A program made the position numbers and the translations under genes. The notes beneath the pieces were generated by a model. That model had not been told where the DNA came from. It searched no databases and worked only from the letters and a program-made list of their open reading frames with translations. From positions 1,714,552 to 1,778,551 of the forward strand of contig VZTJ01004171.1 of NCBI GenBank assembly GCA_013397795.1: DNA of 64,000 bases, given 5' to 3'. The stretch is from Orthonyx spaldingii. Taxonomy: Eukaryota; Chordata; Aves; Passeriformes; Orthonychidae. Of the stretch, positions 24,601-39,600 are shown one piece after another (the first letter of the stretch is position 1; each line of letters opens with the position of its first letter).

Positions 24601-27600
24601 GAAGACATGGGAAGTACAGCCACACATTATTATAACTGTGTCCCTTACCATGAGTATGAACAAAAATCAGGTCTTGAAAGACCATACTTTTTACACCTAA
24701 TTAGAGACAACTTAAAAGGACTTATTTATCAAAGAACAGTTTAAAAGTATGTTTTGCATGGCAGTTTTATTTTTGCCTGGTAGAATAAGAAGGGTAAGAA
24801 TCCCATCATTAAGAGACTATGGATGAATTGTTAAGGTTGAAATAAACACTTACGGAAAAAAATACCACCCTTCAAAGCAATAGTTCAAGAGTCCCGTTTT
24901 AAATTAAGAAACTATAGGGGCATTAATTACAGAAAGTAGTACTTCTCACTTCAAGTTCTTAAAGAAAGCTTAATTTTGAAGAAGCCTCTTCATAGTTCCC
25001 TCACTTTCTTTGTGCATAACCTCCATGACAATGTTGTCAAATGTACTTTGAATATTAAATCAGTAATTATGTGACTCATTTAACCATTAAATGTGGTAAA
25101 TTGGAAAAGTAATGCTTTTGCAAACTTGAAACCTCCTGTATCAACAAGAAACTTAATGCCATAATGTTTGTCATTTGTAGCTGGAGCAGCTTGATTAGGG
25201 ACTTCTAAAGCCACCTGCTCTAAAAGTGTGTCCTCCAGTGATACAGCAAGAACACAGAAAATTCAGTTTATTTTCTCTGCTCGCTCTACTTTTAAATGAA
25301 AATATATTTCAAGATGTAACAATAAAGTATTTATAGAAAGCAGTAGTTTCTAGAACAAAACTCCTAAACATACCATGAGAAGTAGTAGCTTACCTTATTT
25401 TCTTCCAAAAATTTCAATTTGACAGATACGTCATTACGCATTTTGTCATATTTCTCTTTATGCACTTGAAACAGTTGTTGTGATTGTTCAATCTTTGGCA
25501 GAGTGTTTGCATCACGAGGGCCAAGATTCAGCTCCTCCAGGTCTGTTCGATAAGCATCATATTCAATCCTGAGAAAAAAGAGAAGGGAAAAAAAAAAACC
25601 ATCTAAGGGCAGTGTCTCAAAACTGACCTCACACATAAGGCCAAGTACAACAGAAGATGAACAAAGCAGTAAAATACAGGGGAAAAAAAAACCATACAAA
25701 ATCTGGTCAAGTTTTTTTCTCCCTCCTCCTATTTATCAAGCAAATCCACCCTGAAGCACATTGTATAAAATCGCCTTAAGCACCCTCTGTTTTAAGCACC
25801 CCCTCAGCCACATGCTCTCAGCCCTCTGTTTTGCACAGGCTTCAGTAGTCAGAGCTTTTCCTGGGACATCTCAACCTACTAACCCAGAAAAAGCTAGCAA
25901 ATAATTCTCAGATCACTCCTCTGCTGTTGAATCAGTTCACTGGAGAGTCTGTGTTGAGAGCAAGAGGCACACCAAGAGCATGACACCCCCTTTAAAGCAG
26001 ATGTTTAAGGAACAGGTCACTTACACCAAACCCTGACGTAAAGCATTTTCAGCATGCTCCAGGTTTCTCCATATGCATTAATTGGACAGTTTCATAGCTA
26101 TTTCACAAATACTTTTCTGAGAACATGTCTGTCCTATGGAAAAACAGACTGCAAAAAGATGGTGCAGCCCTGCCCAAAGCATCACTCTTCCTTCCATACT
26201 TTTTTGTAGCTGTCAAATAATGGAACCTGGCATATCCACCAATTTTAACGGGACAAACCACACTATTTCTGGCCTTTTAAACATGCTTTCTTACAGACAT
26301 TTCTTAAACTGGAAACAAATCAGGATTAAAAACTGGTTATAAAACACAATTTTCAGTTGATGTAACTGCTCAAAAATAAAATACAACCTTTTCAGAGGTA
26401 AAAGGAGTAATATTCACTGGGCTCTTCCTCATGCTCATTGCCACTATGATTGAGGATTTATATGTAATTTACAGCTTAATTCCAAAAAGGAAACTACTAA
26501 ACTAATAGCTGATAGAAGAGGGGAACAGATGAATGCTAAAGTGCAACTGGGGACAGGAAAGAAGAGGCACAGAAAAAAATGTGACCTATTTTCACAGTGC
26601 AAAATGATGAACTGGCCATGTAAGTGAAGAACCTTTGTAATTTATTTGCCTTATTAAAATGGCAAACTATTTGATTTCTTCAGTGAACAGAAAGGGAACA
26701 CAATGAAGGTATTTCAGGAGGGAAGAACCATATATTGAAAATGACTGACAAGAACACCTGCAGCAGATGTGTTTTGTGTAAATTTGCAAGGGGATGCCTG
26801 GAAAATGTATGAACCATTTTTTTTTTTAAAATACGTGTCAAAAATAAAGCAATACCTTACCTACACATTAATTCTGCCTTTCATGCCTTTGAAAGTCTGC
26901 CTAAATATCAAAACTATAACTTACTATTTTGCTTAAAAACAAGCATTAGAATAGAATAATTAAAAAGAGAGGGAAAGAACTTCAAAACTCAAGCAGTTTG
27001 CAATTTCTGACCTAAAAAATCCCCCAAATCAGAAAAACTTATATTCATAAACTACATCATTTGTCAAATTAAAAGAAATGCACTTTATTCTAGTAAGTGA
27101 AAGAAAGTCAGAATTGAACCACTCATTAGAAAGAGCTACAAGTCCCTGGCAGGAAAAAGGACCCCAGCTTTATAACATTATGCCACATCTAAAAGTAACC
27201 TTCTCCAGGGTAGGAAAGCCATTATTCATTCACTCACTGAGAAATTTTTGTTTTATGTTCCCCTTTCTGACCAAGCCTGCAACTTCTGCATAAAATCTGA
27301 ATGAAGTGTGAATTGCAGGCATTGTTCATCAACAGAGGCACAAGAATAAATGTCTTTCAGTCAAAGAGATTATTTTACCTATTGCAATGCAGCTGGATAA
27401 AAGGGTTAATCTTCCACTGTCACGCTACTTAGAAAGTCATCTTAATCTAGCACGCGGGAAAAACCAGCTATAATTACTCCTACAGCTAACAAGTAAAAAT
27501 CAGTCTACAAGGGAATATGTACAAAACATTTGAAGATCCGTGCAATCAGTTACAGTTAAACAGAAACCTTCATTAGATGCGAGCTGTGTTATAAGGTTTT

Positions 27601-30600
27601 TATCTGACAGGTTAATCACTCAAATATAACGCCTAAGCTGATACAGATTCTGCTTCCTGAGGATTAATTCATAATGAAAAGAGCTAGACACAGGATAGCT
27701 ACCTGGCGCTTTCATACTGTTTCACAGTCAACAACGTATCCTCAATTGTTTTATTCACCAAAGTATTCACACTGGCAATAAAAAAGTTAATAGCACCCAG
27801 AAGTGTTTCTCCATTTTTAGCTAGAAGTTTCTGTGTATCTGCATTGTAGCCAAACTCCTCCTATAAAAAAAGAACAGAGAAAACAAAGCTGTAGGTCAAT
27901 TGAAATCATAACATTCATCAGCAACTATATAAAAATGCAAACACAGATTTGGCAATTCTTTCACTTCTGTTTAGGTATGATTATGATTAAACCAATATGA
28001 TTTCAATACAATATTCAGTTCACAGTTCTTATGAAATCTCTCCAACATCAGTAACACATGGTTTATGATTTTGTTACCACACATGATGTTAAATCCTATT
28101 GTATAATGCGATTTTTCTGCACTCTGATGTCTTGAATGTTACTTAAAAATAAGTGTTAATGCAATCTTCACGTTGTCATTCAGCAGGGTTTTAATCTAGC
28201 ATCTCTCGTAGTTGTCTAGGTAATGCTTTAATACGAACAGACACACTGCTACATTAAATACAGTAATGTAACTAAATTCACAAAGGCACACAGCATTAAT
28301 TAGCTATTAAGTTTTATTCTTACATTCTGGAACGGAGCACTGCAAAAAAACCCCAACTTCTATCATGGTCTAATAGGCTGTAAATAATTGAAGAGCAGAG
28401 CATTATAATGAATGGCAAATAAAAATTTTAATGTAGCTCATCCATAAATTTCAAAGGGACAAGGGCAAAATTATTTCCAAGGCATTTTAGTCACATTTAG
28501 ACGTATGTTTGTCCATGTCTCCTTGTTAACAGCAGTGTAAGCTGACCAAGGCTGCAAAGACTTTCCTAATGCATGGATACCAAATGAATCCAATTATTAT
28601 ATCTATGTCATCCATATGGCATCTCCGTATTTCACAGATGGGAGTTCTCACAAAAGAGTACAATCTCTGGTCGTAATGACTGTAAAACACACTAGGTTCA
28701 TATTTGGAACTTGGGTCTTTTTAGGCTTGCACACTGCCAACAACTGACTCAGAAGTGCTGTATTCTCCCAGTTTCCTTTTATCTGTCTAGAAAATGAACA
28801 CCAGAGCCAAATGATATTTCATGTTAACAAGTTCATGACAGTAAGGGTAACGGGTAATGGGCAATGGTAAGGGAAGAATCCTCTAGAAAAGAAGGTGCAG
28901 TGGAAGTGAGCAGCTGAAGAAGGAAAAAGGAAGAGAACTTAGGGCAAGTTTTCATAAGCTAAGCCATGTAAACACTGCTGAAGATCTGTCATCTTTGCTT
29001 TGTACAGCTGCTTGGGCAGCAAAAGCAGTTGTCTAAATTGCTACAGATTTTGTTGGGAAAAAAAAAACCCAAACCAAGTATATTCCAGCTGGCTTGGCTC
29101 TAACATTGCCAGCTACACAGCTAACACGAGTGCTAGCACAGAGAAGAAATAGCCGCATGCTGGCAGAGACATCAGCATAGGACTGCCCTTTGCAGCAGCT
29201 TAGTCCCATCTATTTCTCCTCCTGCAGGCAAAACTGCAATTAGTTTTCCAGCTGGTCCTCTCACTTAGATCATCCCAGACACAAATGAACAACACTACCA
29301 GTTCAAAGTGGGAGGTAAGAAATATGGGACTGCAGTGGCCTGCAGTACTAAGAAACATGCTAACTAACACTCACATCCTTCTAATGGCTCATAGTTTCAT
29401 ACAAACTTTTGAGTTTTGTCCATGACCTCTGCAGATACCTCTTATGAAACACACAGGAAATCCTTTCTGTACCAAGAGTTTACATTCAGTTCATACTCTA
29501 TGCTGAGGTCAATTAAAATTGGGATTCATCTGCCTATATAATTAGAGGCACATGAGCCTGGAACCAGGAGTTATCTTTGTATCCAAAGGAGAAACAGCAA
29601 CCCATTCACATCAAGTAATACCTCACCAGATACCATATTAAAATTTTGTTTTGTTACCATATATAAAAGAAGAAGTATTACCTTGAGACAGGATTTTTAA
29701 AAAATTTTATTTAAGCTTATATACTGCTGTCACATTAAACATTAATGACTAACTGTTCAGAAATTTTACTTTCAGTCCTGCACAAGTTTTAGAGGCAACA
29801 AACCAAATATCCAAAAGTAGGCCAGGCTACAGATGATAATACATTACAGATTAAACAGAGGGAAAACACAAAGAGGAAAGAGACAAACACGAGGCAAGTC
29901 TCCAAGAGGCAAAGGTTAGATAAATTTTATTACAGCAGCAGAAACCTTTACTTGATTTTCACCAACAGCCCCATTCAATAATCTACACAAGAGATGAATG
30001 ATGGAAAGAAATTCCAAGACCAATACAAGATGTTGAAAGAACCTGGAAGATCAGTATTCCCATTAGAAGCTACAAGCTAATCATGGGAAAAAACCCAAGA
30101 TTCATTAAACGAGCATGATGCCAGATTCCATCCAAGTTTTGGAAGAAACATCCATCTTCAGCACATACTTCATAACAATCACTAAGTTCTGCCACAAACT
30201 ACATGTCCATATTTGTGTCAAGAATAAACTGATTATTAAAAGCTTCTTTTAGCAGATCATTTAATTTCTTAGCTGCTAGAAGTGCTCTACATGAACAGAT
30301 TTTCACCTGTCAGACTAATATTAAAAATTCCTTCACATCACTGTAGAAGTTTTAAATTTTTTCAGCTAGCTACTGCTTAAAGTTCCTCTGCAAGCATGAA
30401 CTCCACCTACTCCCTTAAAACTCAATGGAAAAAGACAATTATGAAAAGACAGATGTTTTTAAAATCACAAAGATAATTTGAGCTGTTTCAGCAGCTATGT
30501 TTTAGGGCATCATTAAGCCATTTAATACTGGTTTTCCAAAGGATCAAATTGTTTTAACTTTGCAAATGCAGAACAAGCAAAGTAGAAGAAAGCCAGATAC

Positions 30601-33600
30601 TACACTCTGTAAGCAACATCCACCTTCTCTCTCTTTACAGCAAACAGCTTTAATACTGGCAACAGAAAGTGCCAGTGTTACATAAACTTCTAAACCACGG
30701 AATCACAACAACACAGATATCTCAAGACTGCCTCTCGTGCTCAGCAACTCCAGACAACATAAGAATACAGATTAGTCTTATTAGCAGGAAAATTCTGATT
30801 TAAAAAGGACTTTGAGATCAAATCTCAATGCTTAAATATGCCACAGAAAAATAATTTACTCACATTCAATGTGCGTAAGTGAAGTAATGTTCCCTAATCT
30901 ACTTACTCCCAGGCACATTCCCCAAAGACATCTTGTAATTGAAATGACGTAACACCCTGGAACACTTTGATGACATTTCATTAGAAGCAAAATTAATAGT
31001 AAAATGCATCTTCTCTACAAAGCAAAATTGTCAGTTCTTGAGTTCAACCATGAACTAGAGGCTAACATTTAAGAACAATGAAGAACTACAGTAATTTCAA
31101 TAATTTCCTATAGTTTTACGCGAATTACATAAGGTTTCAACACAAAGAGCATGTAATATACTTTTAACTACAATGTTTATAAAAGTAGCTGCTAACTAGT
31201 AAATACCCTGCACAAGTCAATTAGGCTAATCTTCATCTCTGCCACAGTATTTTTTTTACCACTATAAAAGTCTTACATGAAGTTCCAATGATTTCAAACT
31301 CAGGTCAGCAAATGCATCTCCAAGTTGCCTTTGGGTATGTACCATCTGGAAGAGCTGTGTGGACAGTGTCTGTGCCAGTCTCAAGATATTTTCGTATTTT
31401 TTTTTGTTATCTCTCAATATATCTATCTGAGCTTCTAGTTCCAGGTCTACTGTTCTTGAGCCACGACCCAGTTTTTCAGAGATGATCTGACGTGTACACT
31501 GTAGAAAAAGAATTAAATTATAAAGAATCAAGTATATTCAAGACAACACAGCATACACCCATTTTCAGCTTCAAGGGACACATAATTACACACAATTCTT
31601 TCACAACCACTCCTCCCAATATAAGTTTGCACAACAAACTGAAAAAACAACACGGTCTTTAGAAGTTTATCAGGACTCAGCAAGAACAGTTGGACAAGCC
31701 TCAACTCCTACTAAGATGAATATTCAAGTTAGCAAATCAAGAGCATAACTAATTGTTTCTCAAGTAAAAGAACACTTATCTCTTTATAGGTTTGGTGAAT
31801 CTCATTAAGTTAAAAGCATTTTAGCCCACTGCATTTAAGTCAGTTAATAGGAGCATTACTATTCTGCATAAAAATGTCTAGTTAGTAATCTTTTGGGCTT
31901 TGTCTACCAATCATCCAATTCCAGAACATCCATGTTATATTTTCCAAAAATGTTCTTTCTGAGTTTTTTTTTTAGGGGGCAAGTAAGAAGGTGGTGGTTT
32001 TCAGCATGTTTTTTTAAAGCTGACTAGAAAATTGGGAACTCCTACTGAGAAAAATGCAAAAGTATTAAAATGCACTTATTATTTACACATCTATAAAATG
32101 GAGGTGACTGACTCAGACTATTTCTTTTCTGTCATAAGTCAAATTCTTAGTAGATTTGCAGCTCATTAACACACTGAGCAGGAAATGTGCTCTTATATGG
32201 CTGTAGACACTCTCACCCAGCCTGTGGCTGTGACAGAGCAGGCTGCTACCACATTCCACTGATCTGTGACACCTTCTCTGCCAGAGATTTGAGCCCAGCT
32301 TGGCAGTGAGCAAGATGCAGACTGGGGTTTCCTTTGACTGAGACATAGGAGAAGCCATTTGCAAAGCAGATGTGTAGCAAAGCCATACACTTTCTGTACA
32401 GAAAGCACAATTATTTACTGCTACAGTAAGTTACTTGAAGTTAATCTGTGGTCCCAATAGGTGAAGGGATAACCAACTTAGACATATGAAAAATTACTGC
32501 TAGAAACAAAAGTTACAAGGAAATTAAGTTAGTAGTCAAGGCCACAACTACTTTGAAAGGAATTAAAAACAGCAGTTTTGTGCTTAGGTTATTTTTTTGG
32601 TGAAATAATACCCAAGTTTTTCTTATAACATACTCCCCAAATACACTACAGCACTGGATTTCCCAGGGTTTCCCAATTCAAGGACTTGAGTTTAATCCTG
32701 TCTTCACTCGTATCCAAAGGAGATGCACATTTAACCTGCTAGAACTTCCATGTCCTTTCTAAATGTAATAGATGAACACAGGAAAGACTCAAGAATAATA
32801 AAGGAGAACAACCTGGTCATGACCCGTAAGGCTTAGGTCAGAAGGCAGAGACTCTCTGGGTTCCTTTGTTAGATTCAAGTAATTCACAAGGAAAAGCACA
32901 CCTAATCTAGGTGACATTTGTCTGTCAAGCATTAGAAATTTGGGAGAGCATAACAAATCATAACATAGAATACGACTTTACTATCAAACACTCCAAGAGA
33001 AATTGCGAAATACATCTTAGCAATCAGTGTGCTCAGAGCATAAATAAGTCTTTCATTAGGAACTATGGACGTGATGGTCAAATTCTGGCTATTTTCCAAA
33101 AGAGCTGACGCACACACACACAAACCCCCATGGAAATACAAGAGAAAAATCTGAATAATGGAAAGCAAGGATAAATTACAAATGAAGAAATTATTTTCAG
33201 CCAAGGAGTATTTGCTTCAGAAGTTACAGCAAAACACCTGAAAAAACTCAGCAGTGACAAGTGAGGAAAAACCAGCAACTGGAAAGACATTGCATACTTT
33301 GTTAAACTCAGATGTAGTGAAAGATAAAGAAGATGCCAAATCTATTTTGATTTACTCCAGTTCTAAGTGGACTAGCACAAGCACACAAGTTGCTTTATAT
33401 TCTCCATAGCAGACAAAGAGAATTCCATGCATTAATTCCATCGTGCTTTGTTCTAAGACATGGAAACTGTCATGAATGAGACCACACTACTCAAAAAGAA
33501 GTCACCCAATGCAAAGATTGAGAAAAACAACTCAGAGAAAAGAGTTACCAAAAGACATTTAAGAAAAATATATTTTAAAATGCATATATTAAAGATGAAC

Positions 33601-36600
33601 AGAGGCATTACTGCATGTCTCAGAAATAAATATTCCACTACTAGTCCTGTGTTAGAGAGGTTTGTAAAACAGGTTTGCTCTTTTTTCCCCCTCAAAATTT
33701 AAGAAGTATGAAAACCAAAAAGATAAGCTTGTTAGAATTGCTGAAAGTCAAGAAGAATTAAGACTTTCTTGTGCCTAAATGTTTTCGCTAGACTGAAAAC
33801 CTCTTTTTCATTCAAGGCAGAAGGCACAGGCAGAAGAAAGAACAGAAAAAGATTTTGTCACTAGATTATGGAGAGAAGGGCAATTTCTTTTCACACTAAC
33901 TCATGATTACTAGGGAGCATACAACTGGAAAATGTGAAGGGGTGATGGTAGTTACAAAGGCATTTACAGATGGGAATGACTTCTGAACAAATCCAATAAT
34001 TTAGATTTCACGACCGCTGATACAGACACCAGGGCATAGGAATAACTCATGTCAGACTCCTAAAGAACTTCCTTACAGCAAATTGCACCACTAACTCCAC
34101 TTGTAGATTAATGTCTGGTACATTGATACCAGGGATTTTAAGTTCAGAAGGATTCAAGTGCTGACCATTTACTCTTGCCCTCTATTTCTGCATCTTCTAA
34201 CCTACGACAGTTAGCTATTATGAGATAAGGAGGACACTTCTTCCCATGATCTTCCTGATGGGAACCAAAGCAAGCCAATATGTCCACAAATTTAAATACT
34301 GTCCTTACCATATTAAGTATGCTTTTTGTATGTAGCCTACTACACAAATGTATGGCATCTCCAGGTACATTTGCATAATACCGCATCAACTCATAATGAA
34401 CTCGTACCTTCTCTGAAGAATCTTATTCCTCAAGAAAAGAGCATACAAGAAGTCAATATGGAATTCTAGAAAGATCATAACTGACATATCTCCTTAGGCA
34501 TGTTTGGGAATAGGTAAAAGAAAAGTGTCATTTAGTTTTCTGAAAATGCTAGTCTTTGTTTGCTATGTCATAAATGGTATGATTCTGGATTTCAGGAAGA
34601 GGGAGGCTTAAGCCATGAAAGAAATCTAAAAATCTGGACTTTGCAGAGACTACAGCCAAAGAAATAATGTTCTAAACAAAGATTCAAGACCCCTTTTCCC
34701 AATCTTTTCTGACTAGTCCTCTGGCTGTTGGTTCATGCCAGTTGGAGACATTCTGGGTTTTTTGGTTTTATTTTCTAAATCAAGGTACCAAAAATACAGA
34801 ATAAGGTCAAGTCCTGTCCTATGTAGTTGTGGTATAGCGGATTTGATCCCAAGAGTCAATGTTTTAAAGAGACAAGAGAATTTTAAAGAACAGCTTCAGC
34901 TGAATAGCACGTATTCTGACTGGACCACAGCACACTCTACAGTAGCTGACAGACAGAATCACAGAATGGGTCAGGTTGGAAAGGACAACCAGTGTCATCT
35001 GGTTCAACATCTCTGCTCAAGCAGGGCCATCCCAGAGCACATGGCACAGGATTGTGTCCAGACAGTTCTTGAATATCTCCAGTGAGGGAGACTCCACAAC
35101 CTCTCTAGACCATCCATTCCAGTGCATGATCACCTGCACAGTGAAGAAGTTCTTCCTCATGTTCAGGTGGAATTTCCTGTGCATCAGTTTCTGCCCACTG
35201 CCTCTTGTCCTGTTGCTTGGCACCACTGAGCAGAGCCTGGCTCCATCCTCTGTCACCCTTCCTCCAGATACTTTATAGGCGTTCATGAGGTCCCTTCTCA
35301 GTTGTCTCTTCTCAAGGCTGAACAAGCCCAGCACCCTCAGCCTTTTCTCAAAAGAGAGATGCTCCAGACCCCTGACCATCTTTGTTGCCCTCCACTGGAC
35401 CTATTCCAGGAGCTCCATGTCTCTCTTGGATGGAGGAGTCCACAACTGGACACAGCACTCCAGATGTGCCTCACCAGGGCTGAGTAGAGGGGGAGGATCA
35501 TCTCCCTCAACCTACTGGCAATGCTCTTCATAACGCACCCCAGGATACAACTGCACTGCACCTTCTGCAGTTGCTACAATATTTAGATGACAAGAAAAGT
35601 AGCAAACCTAAAAGTCATATAATTAGACATGAAAAAAAACCCAAACTTCTGATTCTAACAGAAAGACAGCATAAATATTTACTAGGGGCTAGAATGTCTG
35701 CATCCCAGCTTCCCATCCTCACTGAGGAGAATGTCTTTATCTGGACTTAAAGAACACTGGAGGGATTCAGACTTTCTTTTCCACAGATTCTTCATTTCTT
35801 CATGATTTCATGTAGACCCCACTGATGCACCTGTCCACAACTCTGTCATTTAAGTTGCAGGCATAACAAAAATCAATTTTTCAAAACTGGTCTTTGTTTA
35901 AAACTTTTGACAGGAATGTATTCCCTGACAATTGTTCCTAACTTTATAGCTTTTTAATGAGAGTCACTTCTAGCAAACTGGTGTGCTTTAAGCACCTTTT
36001 CATTATTCTTATGATATTTTTTAAATTTCATCAAAGCTCAACTGATCATGAAGTAAAAGCATATAAAACACACACAAATTGAACCAACTATTACAACATT
36101 AAAGAAAACAATCAGTCAAGACAGAACAAAACCATCAGAATAGCAGTTAACAAGTTTTGAACTTACAGATGGCCTTGATTTTTTTCACATCAACTAGAAT
36201 CTTATTGTATCAGCAAATAACTCAAAAATAGCAATAATTTAGTGCTTGGAATTAAATTAAATCTGTACATTCTGGATGATGAAGGGAACATTAGAAATGG
36301 GACATTCTTTACCTTGCTAAATCAGTAATACCTACTAAAGATTTCTCACATTACACCGGGGATTTAAAAAGGCTAACAAAGAATGCTACACTTGGAAGAA
36401 ACCTAAGCCTTTCCTATATGTTCTTGCTTATGCTCACTGCAACAACAGCTTACTTTCATACAGCTCTAGTCCTATCTAGTAGCTTATAGAACACATACAT
36501 ACACATACATACTTATACAATACACACACACACGGCTGCATACCTTGTAGGTGTTTAGGCTCCACTTTCTCACCAATTCCAGTTTCTCCATTGCTGGATT

Positions 36601-39600
36601 CTTTACTTCATCTGCTAACACAACAGGCCCACTCTTCTGCTGAGCTCTGCTCCCTGTGTCAGACACAAAGCAAATCTTCAAGACGTTGGGTCTGGGCTTT
36701 TTGTTTGTTAGTTTCTTTCAAGGGATTAATAGCAGGTATAGAAGATTTGTGCAATTGCATATATAAAAGCAGAGCAAGGTGACAGTATGAACTTAAAATG
36801 AATAAGCAGATTTTCAAAAACAGGTCCAGAAAGAAAGACTTACTGTAAAACTGATATAAAATGTATATATATCTCACTATTTCATGTAGCAATAGGCTGA
36901 ATTAAGCATACTGAAAGCTTAAAACAGCTTTTGCGACATGTTTATTACTAAATCTATGTTTAAAAACTCCAACAGTTGATCAATCTTTTGCATTTAGTCA
37001 ATCAGTCAATTTAGTCTGTTTACAACCTGAAGACCATTAAACAACAACTATTGGCATACTGTTGTCATGAAGTACAGAGCTTTTTAATCTTTTACAATGA
37101 AAGTCGTTCTTTCCAGAAGATGTGTTCAGTCAATATTTAACTTATTTCAGTTTTATTAGCTCATTGTATTAGGAACAATTAATTCCACAAACCATGAGTA
37201 TAAAACCAGCAAAGAAGAGATTTAAAGCAACAAATTTAAATACCTGGGGCCAATGACCACACACAAATTGCCATTATTCAGCATTTTCAAGCTAGTATGG
37301 GTTATCATGTGGATTCCATGTTTCAGTTTTGCAAATTCCTAGTGTCCTAAACACTAAAAACTCCTAAGCATCATCACTTTTTAAGCAACATTCTTACTTT
37401 TTCATGTACATATTCATTTTAACCACTCCTGCGTCTGATCCCTACTGCTACTTACGGTCACCTTAGTCTTGCCAAGTTATTTATGTAAGCAAGAGTGTGG
37501 AAAAAAGTCTGTACAGATGCCTCAAGATACTCCTTTAGCACCAAGTTCTACTTTGTTCTTTACATCTTCAACATGCTGTGCAAACATTAACTAATTAACC
37601 CTCTCAACACCCTTATGAGGTAACTGAGTTAAGTTTTCTCCTTTTATGCAGGAGGAAACAGACTAAGATGTTAAGTAATTTGCCCATAGGCACAAAATGA
37701 GTCAAGTGGCAAAGCCTAGTTCGGGTGTTGTGAATTCCTAATGGCCGCCTACATAGTCTACTGGAATATGTGATCATTCGGGCAAAAAATGCTAAAAGTT
37801 TCAGCTTTAACCTAAATAAAAATTCTGGTCACTCCTATTTTGCCTACTGTTTGTTATTATTATTATTAGTTATAATTTTAATGTTATAGAGTAAAGGAAG
37901 CTTAGAGAGAGGAAAGCAGAGGTTACTTTGCAAAACTAGAAGTCAGAAGTAAGAGCCACAAAAATCCCAAAGAAATTTTATTTCCAACGAATAGTAAATC
38001 AAATAATTAGAAATGTGGAGGGGTTAGTACAGTGTCAGCAGAGACAAGGGCGTTCTTCAGTGCTTTGATACCTGTGGGAATAATTAAATCACAACCTTGT
38101 CCAGCCAGTCTGCTAGCTGCTGCACTGCTAGGAGATACAACAGATGATTTGGGTGATGCTGAGGAACCTGAAAAGGGGACATTTAACCATGAAAATCCAT
38201 CATGCACCCTTACAGAGATGTGTTTCCAAAACAAAGAAACATTTAGTTCAGCAATTATAGAAGTATTCACAGAAAAGTTGTTCGAATTTCTGATGGAAAT
38301 GCTTTTTAAGAAATGCATCTCTCCATGTGAACTACTTCAAGTTTTCATGATTTAATCTTTTTCTCTAGGTCATGATGACAACTTTGGGTTTTTCTGTAAG
38401 AGCAATCAAAATGCAACTGAAGGGCTCATCAGTTAAGTACAGACCATACACAGAAAATTCCATGAAAGATCTGTTATATAACAATATACAGTTGAAATAT
38501 CCTTTTCCAGGTCTAGGTAGAATTCACTCTGCACTGTCACTGAATGGTGCTTAAAGCATTAAAGGGTGAAGTAAACCTGAAAATCTCTGCCAATTTCAGA
38601 TACACTTTATTGACATCGGCTCTTAAGTATTTGTAAACATGCAAAAATAAGTTATCCTGAAGATCATACAAGTCATTAGCTGTGAAAGTGTATAAACTCA
38701 TTCCCAAAAGAAAGATTTTACAGCACTTGCTTTTTCTTTTAGAAGACCAGTCAAAAAAACCAAACAAAAAAACCCCAAACCAAAACAAAAAGCAACCAAC
38801 TTTAAATTACCTGCACTGTGTGTGTTCTCTAAGCTGTTTTAGGATTACGCTTATTGCACCTTTCAGGGCTTTGCCACTCCTTCATAACAGAAAAATCTGA
38901 AGTGACATCCTTCCTTATGGAATTTTCAGGATACAAAAAACACGTAAGTTAGCTTTTCATCTGTAGTGATGAATAACCACCATATTGGGGGGGAAAGTTT
39001 ACTGATTTTGCTGAGAAATTTCAATGTACTTCAGGGCTAGCAGTGTGCTGAGGGGAAAGAAAATCAAACCTAAACTTTGCAGTTTCAACAAAACTTAGTT
39101 ATCAGTAACACCAAAAACATCACTCGAAGTAATTGGATCAGCGATCAGCTTTAAAACATTCCACAGAGCACTACTAACATGGGGTAAATAAATCCAATGA
39201 TTTGAATCCAACTGCACAGAAAAGATGAGACAAAGCTCACTTGCTGTGTCCTTCTGCAGAGACACATTGCATAAGAGCTGCAACTGAATTCATCCAGGCA
39301 TAGAAGTTTGACTGCAAGATCCTGCCTGAATCATTTCAGCAAGCGAGCCAAGACAAGCAGTTTAAAAAATCCTTATCATTTGACAGAGTATTAACACAGC
39401 CTTATGCATGCTTCATCATTCAACATCCCCCAAATCCTAAAAGCCCTTCCCCTCCAGTACTATCTACTTTGCATTCAAAAATGAAACCCTAATAAGGACA
39501 CTCAAACAGAAGACAGAAGTTTTAGAAATAGGGCAATCACTCAACATTGGTCCATGGTTTCATAGGAAGCCCTAGCTTTTACCACTTCTCTCTCTCTGAT

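Larger units (their letters stand above)
18621..25393 (-). other. ARFIP1: ARFIP1 intron 7
   Basis: A 6.8-kb intron between coding exons 7 and 8. It contains copy 2 of the duplicated block (23054-23849), a short (CA)n run near 20912-20925 and a 17-base near-palindrome at 23013-23029. No other exon is recognised. Confidence 0.9.
31499..36543 (-). other. ARFIP1: ARFIP1 intron 4
   Basis: A 5.0-kb intron carrying a CR1 LINE fragment at 34954-35566 and a CA/CATA simple repeat next to exon 4. No exon is recognised. Confidence 0.9.

Noticed and set aside
35285..35533. Plus-strand open frames within 34735-35533
   Set aside because: They are antisense readings of the CR1 fragment.
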